Positions 43,485 to 53,006 of a stretch of DNA of 64,000 bases are shown here, piece after piece. Made by a program: the position numbers and the translations under genes. The notes under the pieces are model-generated. The model was given only the letters and a program-made list of their open reading frames with translations. It was not told where the DNA came from and ran no database searches. Positions within the stretch are counted from its first letter, which is position 1. Every line of letters begins with the position of its first letter. This DNA comes from Salinivibrio kushneri (GTDB lineage: Bacteria > Pseudomonadota > Gammaproteobacteria > Enterobacterales > Vibrionaceae), in contig NZ_CP040021.1 in the NCBI RefSeq assembly GCF_005280275.1, positions 769,001-833,000 on the forward strand, read 5' to 3'.

Positions 43485-44329
43485 TGACAGCGACGATCAG
43501 CGCATTACTGGCCGATAGCACCACAGAGCTGACCGCTTTATCGGGCGGCGCTGCAGGCGTCGACGTTAGGGCGTTGCTCTGCCATGTGTTAGGACAACCA
43601 AGCAGTTACCTTTATACCTGGCCAGAGCGCAAACTCACCGCCGCACAATTAGCGCAATTTCGTCAGTTGTTTGCTCGTCGTCTACAAGGCGAGCCCGTGG
43701 CGTATATTTTGGGTTACCGCGATTTTTGGACCTTACGACTCAATGTGTCACCGACCACCTTGATCCCGCGCCCTGAAACCGAGCTGCTGGTGGAACAAGC
43801 GCTGGCCGTGTTGCCTGCCACGCCTTGCCGTGTGCTGGATTTAGGCACCGGAACGGGGGCTGTGGCTTTAGCCATTGCCAGCGAGCGGCCTGATGTCACC
43901 GTTGTGGGCGTTGATCTGATGCCTGAAGCGGTTGCCTTGGCAAGCCGAAATGCGCACGACAACCACCTCTCAAACGCCCACTTTATTCAAAGCGACTGGT
44001 TCAGCGCACTCAGTGATATGAATCGGTTTGAGGTGATTGTGAGTAACCCACCGTATATTGACGGCGATGATCCACACCTTCAGCAAGGCGATGTCCGCTT
44101 TGAACCCGCCAGTGCTTTGGTCGCCGAAGAAAGTGGCTTAGCCGCGATTCGTCACATCGGCCAAACCGCACCCACGTATCTGGTCGATGGGGGCTGGTTG
44201 ATGGTCGAGCATGGTTATAACCAAGGCGAAGCGGTCCGGGCGGCATGGAAAGACGCCGGCTGGCCCGATGCCAAAACCCAACAAGATTACGCTGGGCTCG
44301 ATAGAATCACCTTGGCACAGCGACTTTAA
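43484..44329 (+). CDS. prmC: Release-factor glutamine methyltransferase PrmC
   Basis: A 281-residue SAM-dependent enzyme that methylates the GGQ glutamine of RF1 and RF2. The SAM site is VLDLGTGTGAVALAIA (about 117-132) and the catalytic NPPY lies in VIVSNPPYIDGDD (about 187). The N-terminal helical domain binds the release factor. ATG overlaps the prfA stop. Length as usual (277-286). Confidence 0.97.
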   Translation: MTATISALLADSTTELTALSGGAAGVDVRALLCHVLGQPSSYLYTWPERKLTAAQLAQFRQLFARRLQGEPVAYILGYRDFWTLRLNVSPTTLIPRPETELLVEQALAVLPATPCRVLDLGTGTGAVALAIASERPDVTVVGVDLMPEAVALASRNAHDNHLSNAHFIQSDWFSALSDMNRFEVIVSNPPYIDGDDPHLQQGDVRFEPASALVAEESGLAAIRHIGQTAPTYLVDGGWLMVEHGYNQGEAVRAAWKDAGWPDAKTQQDYAGLDRITLAQRL

Positions 44330-44357
44330 CTGACACTGATAGGAAGCAGGAATCGTT

Positions 44358-44744
44358 ATGATCTACATGGCCCTTAAGCACACCCACTTACTTACCGTGG
44401 TGTTAAGCCTTTCGTTATTCGTTATCCGATTTGTCTGGGTGATGCGTGGCAGTGAGATGATGAATAAAAAATGGGTCAAGGTCACCCCGCATGTGGTCGA
44501 TACCCTATTACTAAGCACCGGTGTGGCGCTGATTTTTGTGACCGGGTTTATTCCCTTCACCGAATCCGGCGCGTGGCTGACAGAAAAGCTGACCTGTGTC
44601 TTAGCTTACATTGCCTTGGGCTTTGTCGCCTTGCACTACAGCCGAGGCAAACTGTTCCGCACTGTGGCCTTTTTAGGCGCATTAGGGTGGGCCTATGCCG
44701 CGGCGAACCTTGCACTACTCAAAGTTCCTCACGTAATGGGATAA
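44358..44744 (+). CDS. sirB2: SirB2-family inner-membrane protein
   Basis: A 128-residue polytopic membrane protein with four helices (about 7-28, 43-65, 76-92 and 100-122). It matches the SirB2 (YchQ) family, found between prmC and sirB1 in E. coli and Vibrio. Its function is not established despite an old association with invasion gene regulation. Two starts are possible (44358 or the ATG at 44367); I use the first, with AGGAAGCAGG upstream. Confidence 0.85.
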   Translation: MIYMALKHTHLLTVVLSLSLFVIRFVWVMRGSEMMNKKWVKVTPHVVDTLLLSTGVALIFVTGFIPFTESGAWLTEKLTCVLAYIALGFVALHYSRGKLFRTVAFLGALGWAYAAANLALLKVPHVMG

Positions 44745-44746
44745 AC

Positions 44747-45556
44747 ATGATGCCATTAACCGATCAACAATTAGACACGCTCACACTGGCAGAAGGGGCG
44801 GCGACTCTGAACCATGCCATCGACTCGTCAGTCGATGTGCATCAGATTAAAGCGTCGCTGGATCGCCTTGCCGACGAAGCCGAGCACCAGCTTGGTGCCG
44901 AGCCCGATATGGCATTACGACTGGATGGCCTGTGTCGTCTTTTTTATCACCAGTGGCAATTTAAAGGCGACATCGAGCAGTACTTTTCATCGGATAATGT
45001 CTTTATTAATAAGGTGTTAGAGCGTAAAACTGGGATCCCAGCTTCATTGGGCGCTGTCTTCTTATACCTGTGCGAGCGCTTGTCGCTGCCGGTTAAGCCA
45101 ATGGCGTTCCCCAGCCAGCTGGTGCTGCGTATTGATGAGTTAGAGGACGCCCCCGTTTTCATCAACCCGTTTAACGGCGAACGGGTTAACGAGCGCATTT
45201 TGCGTGGCTGGCTCAAAGGAAGCCAAGGCCCACTTGCCGAGCTTGAAGCGTCGCACTTGCAGCCAAGTGACAACCCCACCATTATCGGTCGTTGGCTTAC
45301 TGTGGCGAAAAGTGCGCTATTACGGGAAGAAAAATACGCCATGGCGCTGCGTTGTAGTGAGCTTGCGCTAACCTTTAGCCCTGATGATCCTTACGAGATT
45401 CGCGACCGCGGCTATATTTTCCAACAACTGGATTGCGATCGTGTGGCGGCGACTGATTACGAGTATTTTATTGAGCAATGCCCGGATGATCCGGCAGCAG
45501 AGCTGCTAAAAATGCAAGTAAAAGCGCTTAACGAAGAGCAACCGACGTTACATTGA
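44747..45556 (+). CDS. sirB1: SirB1-family transglutaminase-like/TPR protein
   Basis: A 269-residue cytoplasmic protein, exactly the length of E. coli SirB1 (YchA). A transglutaminase-like domain covers about 30-160 (IPASLGAVFLYLCERLSLPV and FINPFNGERV), followed by a short TPR-like region (215-265). No complete Cys-His-Asp triad is clear. The start is the ATG at 44747, three bases after sirB2; a longer frame to 44471 runs through sirB2 in another frame and is spurious. Confidence 0.85.
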   Translation: MMPLTDQQLDTLTLAEGAATLNHAIDSSVDVHQIKASLDRLADEAEHQLGAEPDMALRLDGLCRLFYHQWQFKGDIEQYFSSDNVFINKVLERKTGIPASLGAVFLYLCERLSLPVKPMAFPSQLVLRIDELEDAPVFINPFNGERVNERILRGWLKGSQGPLAELEASHLQPSDNPTIIGRWLTVAKSALLREEKYAMALRCSELALTFSPDDPYEIRDRGYIFQQLDCDRVAATDYEYFIEQCPDDPAAELLKMQVKALNEEQPTLH

Positions 45557-45563
45557 TGCGTGA

Positions 45564-46439
<876 letters not shown>

Positions 46440-46464
46440 TTAGCGGTCGATCGATACCGATAAG

Positions 46465-46491
46465 AAAGCTGCCGAAATGGCAGCTTTTTTT
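46465..46491 (+). terminator. Terminator of kdsA
   Basis: AAAGCTGCC (46465-46473) pairs perfectly with GGCAGCTTT (46479-46487) around GAAAT, and the T-run reaches 46491. Confidence 0.92.
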
Positions 46492-46678
46492 GTCTGTATT
46501 GAAACACAATAGGTCAGCCAGTGACGGGCGCGGTTCCTAGGATAAAAGGGAAGGTCAGCTGTTGCTGAGTAATGAGTCAGCAATCTAGACAAGCAATCAA
46601 GATATTTAGATGTTTAGACGTCCATTTGTTGACTGGACGGCTAGAGGTCTGTATCTTGATCACAGTTTTAAAAGAGGT

Positions 46679-48040
46679 ATGAAAAAAACTGCCATGACAA
46701 CATCAGCAAACACCGCACCGCGGCCCTCGGCGCTCGCACTTCTCCCGCTACTTTTATTTTTAACCCTTTTTATCGGAGCGGGGGTGTATTTTACTCTAGA
46801 AGGTGCGGACTACGCGTTTTATCAGCTTCCTGCGCACGTCGCTATTCTGCCTGCAGTGATCCTGGCCATTGGCTTGAGCCGTGAGCGCCTGAACACCGCC
46901 ATTGAACAATTTATTCGCGGTATGGGACACGGCGACATTATTGCTATGTGCTTAATTTATCTGCTCGCCGGTGCTTTTTCCGCGGTCGCCGATGCCACGG
47001 GTGGGGTAGAGGCCACGGTCAATCTGGGACTGACCCTGATCCCAGAGAGCTTGATCTTACCCGGACTATTTGTGATTGCGGCGTTTATCTCTACGGCAAT
47101 GGGCACCTCGATGGGCACCATTGCCGCATTAGCGCCTTTTGCATTGAATATGGCGACAGCCACGGGGCAGGCACCGGCGGTGATGGCCGGTGTACTGCTA
47201 AGCGGGGCGATGTTTGGTGATAACCTTTCTTTTATCTCTGACACCACCATCGCTGCGACGCGCTCACAAGGCTGTAGCATGCGTGACAAGTTCAAAGAGA
47301 ACGTGGGGATAGCCATTCCCGCCGCCATCGCCGCGATTATTCTGTTTGTATTTAACAACCAAAGCGCACCCGTCGACGCACCAGAGAGCATTAACTATCT
47401 GGCGGTATTACCCTATTTGTCGATCATTGTATTGGCGCTGGCGGGATTAAACGTGTTTGTGGTGCTCACCGCTGGGATTGCCTTGGCGCTGTGTGTGGGG
47501 TTAATGAGCACCCCTGACTTCACGTTGCTGACCTTCAGCCAAGAGGTCAAAGCAGGTTTTGCCAGCATGCAAGAAATCTTTGTCTTGTCGCTGATGATTG
47601 GCGGGATCGCCGAGCTGATGCGTTGCCAAGGTGGGCTGAGCTTTTTGACCCAGGCGGTGAATCGGGTGATCGCTCGGTTTGAAAAAAAACGTGGCTCGCA
47701 TCACTCCCGCGCGAGTGAATTTGGTATCGCCTTGTTAGTGTCTTTTTCTAACTTGTGTACCGCCAACAACACGGTTGCGATTGTGGTCTCTGGGCAAGTG
47801 GCGAAAAACATCGCCAGTGAGCACGCGGTGCTGGCCAAACGCAGTGCCAGCTTGTTGGATATCTTTTCCTGCGTGGTACAAGGCCTGATCCCTTATGGCG
47901 CACAAATCCTGCTCCTCGGTGCCAGCTTTGGCTTGTCGCCGTTGGTGATTGTTAGCCACTCTTACTATTGTTTCTTCCTCGCCGCGTCGGCATTGATTGC
48001 GGTGATTAGCCGCCGATGGTGGCAAGCGCGTCGCGCTTAA
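46679..48040 (+). CDS. NhaC-family Na+/H+ antiporter
   Basis: A 453-residue inner-membrane antiporter with about 11-12 hydrophobic segments. FISTAMGTSMGTIAALAPFAL and LSGAMFGDNLSFISDTTIAATRSQGC are the NhaC/MleN-type ion-binding segments, and the second half repeats the pattern (SFSNLCTANNTVAIVVSG). Expected to exchange sodium or organic anions for protons; the ion is not shown by sequence. The start is uncertain: 46679 (AGAGG only a few bases before), 46694 or 46610. TGTCTAGA-type motifs flank the gene (see findings). Confidence 0.8.
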   Translation: MKKTAMTTSANTAPRPSALALLPLLLFLTLFIGAGVYFTLEGADYAFYQLPAHVAILPAVILAIGLSRERLNTAIEQFIRGMGHGDIIAMCLIYLLAGAFSAVADATGGVEATVNLGLTLIPESLILPGLFVIAAFISTAMGTSMGTIAALAPFALNMATATGQAPAVMAGVLLSGAMFGDNLSFISDTTIAATRSQGCSMRDKFKENVGIAIPAAIAAIILFVFNNQSAPVDAPESINYLAVLPYLSIIVLALAGLNVFVVLTAGIALALCVGLMSTPDFTLLTFSQEVKAGFASMQEIFVLSLMIGGIAELMRCQGGLSFLTQAVNRVIARFEKKRGSHHSRASEFGIALLVSFSNLCTANNTVAIVVSGQVAKNIASEHAVLAKRSASLLDIFSCVVQGLIPYGAQILLLGASFGLSPLVIVSHSYYCFFLAASALIAVISRRWWQARRA

Positions 48041-48059
48041 TCGCCATGGTTGACACATC

Positions 48060-48111
48060 ACGGCGCTGTCTTTTCTTGTCTAGATAGGTAAGCAAAGGCT
48101 GCGCCGTTTTT
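48060..48111 (+). terminator. Probable terminator of the NhaC gene
   Basis: ACGGCGC (48060-48066) pairs with GCGCCGT (48101-48107) and an inner CTTTT/AAAGG region extends it. TTTTT follows at 48107-48111. The loop is long (about 34 bases), which lowers confidence. Confidence 0.5.
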
Positions 48112-48312
48112 GATCTGTCTAGAGTTCAGACTCTATAAATTTTGTCTCGATCACCAAAGTCGCCTTGCCTAAGCGTTGTAAGGTGATCGCAGCAACAAAA
48201 ATATGAAATCACTCAGCACCATAGCATCAATTCTTTTAGACTAGACAGCGTTTTATAACCACCGACAATGATGTCGATGGTGGTTTATCCATCGCTAAAA
48301 AGGTCTATGATC

Positions 48313-49986
48313 ATGAAGGAACGTCTTTGTTTAAAGGCAGCGGTCAGCGCTGCATTAATTGCCTCATTGGCAGGCTGTGCCAACTCTGGTTCAGAGACAC
48401 AAGAGCAAGGTTGGGCGCCAGATACTACTTATAAACTCACCATTCTTCATACCAACGATCACCACGGTCGTTTCTGGCACAACCGCTATGGCGAATACGG
48501 CATGGCAGCACGTAAAACCTTGATTGATGATCTGCGCGCAGAAGCCAAAGCGGAAGGCAGCGAAGTACTGCTCCTGTCGGGCGGCGACATCAACACGGGC
48601 GTACCAGAGTCAGATTTGCTGCAAGCGGAGCCTGATTTTAAAGGGATGACTCAAATTGGTTACGATGCAATGGCCATTGGTAACCATGAGTTCGATAACC
48701 CGCTCAGCGTGCTTGAACAGCAAATGCAGTGGGCTGACTTCCCGATGCTTTCTGCCAACATTTACGACAAAGAAACCGGTGAGCGTAAGTATCAGGCTTA
48801 CGAGATGTTTGAGCGCAATGGGTTGAAAATTGCGGTTGTGGGTCTGACCACCGAAGACACGGCCAAAATCGGTAACCCAGAATACATTGGTTCTCTCGAC
48901 TTCCGCGACCCGAAAGCCGAAGCGAAAAAAGTGATCGCCAAGCTGAAAGAAACCGAGAAGCCCGACATCATTATCGCCGCGACCCATATGGGTCACTACG
49001 CCGACGGTAAGAGCGGCGTGAATGCCCCAGGCGATGTGGCGCTAGCACGTTACATGGATGACGGTGACCTCGACCTTATCATCGGCGGCCACTCACAAGA
49101 GCCTGTGTGTATGGAAGGCCCGAACATGTATAACAAGACCTTCGAGCCTGGGGATGCATGTACGCCAGACCAACAAAATGGCGCGTGGATTATGCAAGCT
49201 CACGAATGGGGTAAGTATGTCGGTAAAGCGGAATTTGAATTCCAAAACGGCGACCTTAGCCTGGTTAGCTATGACCTGATCCCGGTTAACCTGAAGAAGA
49301 AAATTAAGGTTGATGGCGAGAAAAAACGCGTCTTTATTCAAGATGAAATTGAAAAAGACCAAGCGCTGTATGACTTCTTGAAGCCTTACCAAGACAAAGG
49401 GCAAGAAAAGCTGAGCGTGAAAATTGCCGAGAGCAACGGCAAGCTAGTGGGCGATCGCAACATTGTGCGCTTCCAGCAGACTAACCTAGGTCGTCTGATT
49501 GCCACCGCTCATATGGAACGCGCCAAAGCAGACTTTGCGGTCATGAACTCAGGCGGTGTGCGTGACTCTATCATTGCCGGTGACATCACCTATAAAGACG
49601 TGCTCAAAGTGCAGCCGTTTGGCAATATGGTCACCTATACCGACATGAGCGGTAAAGAAGTGATGGATTACCTGAATGTGGTGGGAACCAAGCCAGTTGA
49701 TTCGGGTGCTTACGCGCAATTTGCGGGTCTGTCGATGGTCGTTGAAGACGGTAAAGTCCATGACGTGAAGATTGGCGGTGAGCCCATTGATATGGATAAA
49801 ACCTATCGCTTCACCGTGCCAAGCTTTAACGCTGCAGGCGGCGACGGCTATCCAAAACTGACTAATCACCCTGGTAACGTCAATACTGGCTTTGTTGATG
49901 CAGAAGTATTGAAAGACTATCTGGAAGCCAACAGCCCAATCGATGTTAATGACTATGCGCCACAAGGCGAGATCGTTTACAAATAA
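48313..49986 (+). CDS. nutA: Outer-membrane 5'-nucleotidase / UDP-sugar hydrolase
   Basis: A 557-residue lipoprotein: the signal peptide ends at SLAGC (lipobox, Cys22). The calcineurin-like phosphatase domain carries the dimetal motifs ILHTNDHHGRFW, LSGGDINTG, GNHEF, ATHMGHYA and GGHSQ. The C-terminal nucleotide-binding domain holds VMNSGGVRDSI and FNAAGGDGYPKL. Vibrio NutA is a chloride-activated enzyme; I infer the symbol from similarity in length and N-terminus. Start 48313 fits the SD AAAAAGG; 48307 is an alternative. Confidence 0.9.
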   Translation: MKERLCLKAAVSAALIASLAGCANSGSETQEQGWAPDTTYKLTILHTNDHHGRFWHNRYGEYGMAARKTLIDDLRAEAKAEGSEVLLLSGGDINTGVPESDLLQAEPDFKGMTQIGYDAMAIGNHEFDNPLSVLEQQMQWADFPMLSANIYDKETGERKYQAYEMFERNGLKIAVVGLTTEDTAKIGNPEYIGSLDFRDPKAEAKKVIAKLKETEKPDIIIAATHMGHYADGKSGVNAPGDVALARYMDDGDLDLIIGGHSQEPVCMEGPNMYNKTFEPGDACTPDQQNGAWIMQAHEWGKYVGKAEFEFQNGDLSLVSYDLIPVNLKKKIKVDGEKKRVFIQDEIEKDQALYDFLKPYQDKGQEKLSVKIAESNGKLVGDRNIVRFQQTNLGRLIATAHMERAKADFAVMNSGGVRDSIIAGDITYKDVLKVQPFGNMVTYTDMSGKEVMDYLNVVGTKPVDSGAYAQFAGLSMVVEDGKVHDVKIGGEPIDMDKTYRFTVPSFNAAGGDGYPKLTNHPGNVNTGFVDAEVLKDYLEANSPIDVNDYAPQGEIVYK

Positions 49987-50008
49987 ATGGCTGTAAGATT
50001 GTCAGAAC

Positions 50009-50041
50009 AAAAAGCGGTACCGATGCGGTGCCGCTTTTTTT
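50009..50041 (+). terminator. Terminator of the 5'-nucleotidase gene
   Basis: AAAAAGCGGTACCG (50009-50022) pairs with CGGTGCCGCTTTTT (50026-50039), with one G-T pair, and the T-run continues to 50041. Confidence 0.9.
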
Positions 50042-50084
50042 ATGTAATCATTAGTGACGGGTTTACAAACAAGTGGCAAAAACG

Positions 50085-50558
50085 ATGACGCCTGCAATTA
50101 AATTAGCAGAAAAACAAAGCATTGCGTTTGAAGTTCACCAGTACCAGCACGATCCGAATAACCTTAATTTTGGTGAAGAAGCTGTCCAAGCGTTAGGGCA
50201 AGACCCGGCTCGGGTATTCAAAACACTATTGTTTTGTATTAATGGTGACAGCAAGCAGCTAGCGGTGGCGGTTGTCCCCGTCAAAGGTAGCCTCAACCTA
50301 AAAGCCGCTGCCAAAGCCGCGGGTGGCAAGAAAGCAACCATGGCCGATCCGCAAGTGGCCCAGCGCACAACAGGCTACCTGGTCGGAGGGATCAGCCCCC
50401 TAGGCCAGAAAAAGCGGCTACCGACGCTTGTCGACAGCTCCGCGCAGCAGTTTGAGACTATTTGTGTCAGTGCTGGGCGGCGTGGATTGGAAATCGAACT
50501 CTCACCGGACGATCTGCTGTCTTTGACGGCGGGGCAATATGCCGCGATTGGCGAATAA
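50085..50558 (+). CDS. ybaK: Cys-tRNA(Pro)/Cys-tRNA(Cys) deacylase YbaK
   Basis: A 157-residue aminoacyl-tRNA editing protein that hydrolyses Cys mischarged on tRNA-Pro. [24 protein letters not shown] and [20 protein letters not shown] match E. coli YbaK (159 residues) almost end to end. I use the ATG at 50085 rather than the GTG at 50073. A tRNA-Pro array lies 2 kb downstream, which may be coincidence. Confidence 0.93.
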   Translation: MTPAIKLAEKQSIAFEVHQYQHDPNNLNFGEEAVQALGQDPARVFKTLLFCINGDSKQLAVAVVPVKGSLNLKAAAKAAGGKKATMADPQVAQRTTGYLVGGISPLGQKKRLPTLVDSSAQQFETICVSAGRRGLEIELSPDDLLSLTAGQYAAIGE

Positions 50559-50575
50559 ATAAGAAGGATACACAG

Positions 50576-51193
50576 ATGACTCTTACCATTTGGGCGTCGC
50601 TCGCGTTGGTTTGCATGCTTGGGGCGATGTCGCCCGGGCCGAGCTTGGTGGTAATGGCAAAGCATAGCCTTGCCAATAGTCGCTTACATGGCATTGTGGC
50701 TTCATGGGCGCATGCCTTGGGGGTTGGCCTCTACGCGCTTATTACGATGTTAGGGTTGGCGGTTATCTTTAAACAATCCCCGTTGCTTTTTACCGTCATT
50801 GCCTATGCCGGCGCTGGCTACCTCGCTTGGCTAGGGGTGAAGTCCTTGCTGAGTAAGGGTGGGGTGGCAGCCAAACTAGAAGCGGGACAACCCGCCAGTT
50901 TAGGCGAGGCGGCACGTGATGGGGCGATGATCTCGATGCTCAACCCAAAGCTGGCACTATTTTTTATTGCCTTGTTTAGTCAGTTTGTTGCAGTGGGCAC
51001 GGATTTATTTAGCCGCAGTGTGATTGTGTTGACACCATTATTGATTGATGGGCTTTGGTACACCTTGATAGCCTTTTTGTTATCCAGCCCTGCCATTGTC
51101 GACAAGCTACGTCACCACGGCGTGTGGGTGGATAAGCTTTCAGGCGTGGTATTGATTGCGCTGGCGGTACGTGTGGTGGTGACGCTGCAATAG
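50576..51193 (+). CDS. LysE/RhtB-family amino-acid exporter
   Basis: A 205-residue inner-membrane protein with five to six helices. The family start is LALVCMLGAMSPGPSLVVMAKHSL (about 8-31) and NPKLALFFIALFSQFV (about 122-137) is the second signature. It is predicted to export a small amino acid, perhaps homoserine or threonine; the substrate is unknown. The ATG has GAAGGATA upstream and follows ybaK by 17 bases, so both may share a transcript. Confidence 0.88.
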   Translation: MTLTIWASLALVCMLGAMSPGPSLVVMAKHSLANSRLHGIVASWAHALGVGLYALITMLGLAVIFKQSPLLFTVIAYAGAGYLAWLGVKSLLSKGGVAAKLEAGQPASLGEAARDGAMISMLNPKLALFFIALFSQFVAVGTDLFSRSVIVLTPLLIDGLWYTLIAFLLSSPAIVDKLRHHGVWVDKLSGVVLIALAVRVVVTLQ

Positions 51194-51230
51194 TGAGGCG
51201 CAGCTAGAGGCAACAAACAGACGCGTTAAT

Positions 51231-51259
51231 AAAAAGACTGGCAGCCCGCCAGTCTTTTT
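51231..51259 (+). terminator. Bidirectional terminator between the LysE gene and smrA
   Basis: AAAAAGACTGGC (51231-51242) pairs perfectly with GCCAGTCTTTTT (51248-51259) around AGCCC. T-runs occur on both strands. Confidence 0.92.
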
Positions 51260-51263
51260 GCAG

Positions 51264-51851
51264 TTAGGGGCGGTGACTTAAGTGGCGCTCGCGGGTTTCT
51301 AGCTTTTTCTCTTGGCTTTTTTTGATCATCACATATAACGCGCCGGTACCGCCTTGATGACGCAGTGCCGAGTGGTAGCAGAGCACATCTGAAATTTGTT
51401 GTAGCCACTGACAGACATAGCTTTTCATCATTGCCTGTGGGTTACTACGCTTGCCTTTTCCATGCACAATGATCACGGTGCGCACATCCATACGCTGGCA
51501 TTGTTTTAAAAAACGTAAAATTTCATCTCGGGCTTTTTCCAATGACATCTTGTGCAGGTCGAGCCTTGCGTTGACGTCATATTTGCCTAGTCGTAGTTTA
51601 CGAAACACGCCATCCTGTACGCCATCGCGCTTGTAGGCCATCACCTCGTCGGGCTTAACCATCTGGGCGTACTCGAGTGACAGGTATTCAGGATCGCTGT
51701 TTGCCAGTTTCTGTGCGGCCTGTTGGCGTGCAAGCTGGGCCTCAGTGGGCTGATGCGAGCCTGTTTGCTCCTCAACCGTGTCCTGCTTGATGGGTGCCAC
51801 GTCTGACATCATTTCTCGAAACAGCTCAAATTCATTTTTATCACTCATCAC
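51264..51851 (-). CDS. smrA: Smr-domain DNA endonuclease SmrA
   Basis: A 195-residue protein. The N-terminal 75 residues are a charged helix. The C-terminal Smr domain (about 90-180) carries DLHKMSLEKARDEILRFLKQ and VIIVHGKGKRS, the nicking-endonuclease motifs (LDLH and HGKG). Length fits E. coli SmrA (187). It starts at 51851 or 51848 (double ATG) and ends 5 bases past the shared terminator. Confidence 0.88.
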   Translation of the reverse strand: MMSDKNEFELFREMMSDVAPIKQDTVEEQTGSHQPTEAQLARQQAAQKLANSDPEYLSLEYAQMVKPDEVMAYKRDGVQDGVFRKLRLGKYDVNARLDLHKMSLEKARDEILRFLKQCQRMDVRTVIIVHGKGKRSNPQAMMKSYVCQWLQQISDVLCYHSALRHQGGTGALYVMIKKSQEKKLETRERHLSHRP

Positions 51852-51993
51852 TACAGTGCCATGTGCGTCGTGGAGTCATTTGGGGACAGTATAAACGAAA
51901 ATAAAAAAAGAAACCTAGAGCCACACTCTGTGACCAACCATGCAACTCCAGGTTAAGCAAGTTTGCTTAAAGATAGGTAGGCAATAAAACAGG

Positions 51994-52131
51994 TTATTGA
52001 GGTTTGGAAGTCATCACTTTGTAGACAAAATAGCCGCCGAAAAAGCTGATCAGGCCAAATGTACAGATGATGACAATCATGGATGACAAGCCCACGGCGT
52101 TGCCGAAAAGTAGATCAAGCCAAAAGTCCAT
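51994..52131 (-). CDS. DUF3149 small membrane protein
   Basis: A 45-residue protein: MDFWLDLLFGNAVGLSS, then one transmembrane helix (about 17-38) and a short basic tail, TSKPQ. Size and pattern fit DUF3149, which is common in Vibrio. The ATG at 52131 is preferred over a frame that extends to 52233 because the family is short. Function unknown. Confidence 0.65.
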   Translation of the reverse strand: MDFWLDLLFGNAVGLSSMIVIICTFGLISFFGGYFVYKVMTSKPQ

Positions 52132-52439
52132 AGTCTGTACCCTCGCGTCCGTTAATGTAGGGTCAGGATGCCAATAGGAAGCGGGTTGAATACTGATCAG
52201 GATCAAGAGAAATGGCGAACAAATTATCAACATTTGTTAACAACGATCTGATCACAAACTGCGCGCAACTGATGCGACTTTCACCGTTTAGAGCGGTTGA
52301 ATGAAAAAATAAGCCGCTAGGGCTTGAGGTTTCTCGGTGCTTGAGTATGATAGGCGACTTCAGCAGCGAGGATGCACTTAAGCGCATACTAAGCTGCTTG
52401 ACAAGTTCGATGCCTGTTCGTAAAACTTGTTAGATATGT
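52132..52439. other. Intergenic region before the tRNA-Pro array (308 bases)
   Basis: No gene is seen except short frames that are not supported. The right end holds the promoter at 52398-52426 for the tRNA-Pro array. The left end must contain the minus-strand promoter for the DUF3149 gene. I see no other structure. Confidence 0.6.
52398..52426 (+). promoter_or_regulatory. Promoter of the tRNA-Pro array
   Basis: TTGACA (52398-52403) is followed by exactly 17 bases and then TAAAAC (52421-52426), 13 bases before the first tRNA-Pro copy. The -35 is perfect and the -10 matches four of six. Confidence 0.7.
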
Positions 52440-52531
<92 letters not shown>

Positions 52532-52584
52532 CTATTTTTAAGCTCGGTAATCTAGGATTACTTGGCTGATGTAAAGAACATTGT

Positions 52585-52661
<77 letters not shown>

Positions 52662-52670
52662 TTATTCAGT

Positions 52671-52735
52671 TAGTGGAGAGCGCGTTTGGTCGGGGGCCGG
52701 AAGCCCGGTCGCATCGAATCCCTCTTCACCGACCA
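52671..52735 (+). pseudogene. Truncated tRNA-Pro remnant A with T-arm insert
   Basis: Begins TAGTGGAGAGCGC, a degenerate acceptor/D-arm, joins GTTTGGT directly to CGGGGG so the anticodon arm is missing, then carries CCGGAAGCCCGGTCGCA at the same T-arm position as copy 1. It ends with normal TCGAATCCCTCTTCACCGA and CCA. Confidence 0.75.
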
Positions 52736-52823
52736 TTATTCAGGTAGTGGAGAGCGTATTTGGTCGGGGGCCGGGAGCCCGGTCCCGCGGGGGCCGCCCC
52801 ATCAAATCCCTCTTCACCGACCA
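52736..52823 (+). pseudogene. Truncated tRNA-Pro remnant B with longer T-arm insert
   Basis: A tandem relative of remnant A (both start ATTATTCAG, then TAGTGGAGAGCG). It has the same anticodon-arm deletion. The insert is longer (about 31 bases): CCGGGAGCCCGG plus a second GC-rich part, CCCGCGGGGGCCGCCCC. It ends TCAAATCCCTCTTCACCGA and CCA. Confidence 0.75.
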
Positions 52824-52876
52824 TTATTTTAAAACTGAGTGATCGAAGGTTACTTGGTAGACGTAAAAAGCATTAA

Positions 52877-52953
<77 letters not shown>

Positions 52954-52958
52954 ATAAG

Positions 52959-52987
52959 AAACCCCAGCCGAAAGGCTGGGGTTTTTT
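52959..52987 (+). terminator. Terminator of the tRNA-Pro array
   Basis: AACCCCAGCC (52960-52969) pairs with GGCTGGGGTT (52974-52983) around GAAA, and TTTTTT covers 52982-52987. Confidence 0.92.
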
Positions 52988-53006
52988 CGTTATGCTGACG
53001 GTGAGC

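Noticed and set aside
44471-45556. 361-codon frame that includes sirB1
   Set aside because: The part before 44747 overlaps sirB2 in a different frame and lacks homology; the family length is 269.
51994-52233. 79-codon version of the DUF3149 gene
   Set aside because: The first 34 residues lack conservation with the 45-residue family and no good SD supports the longer start.
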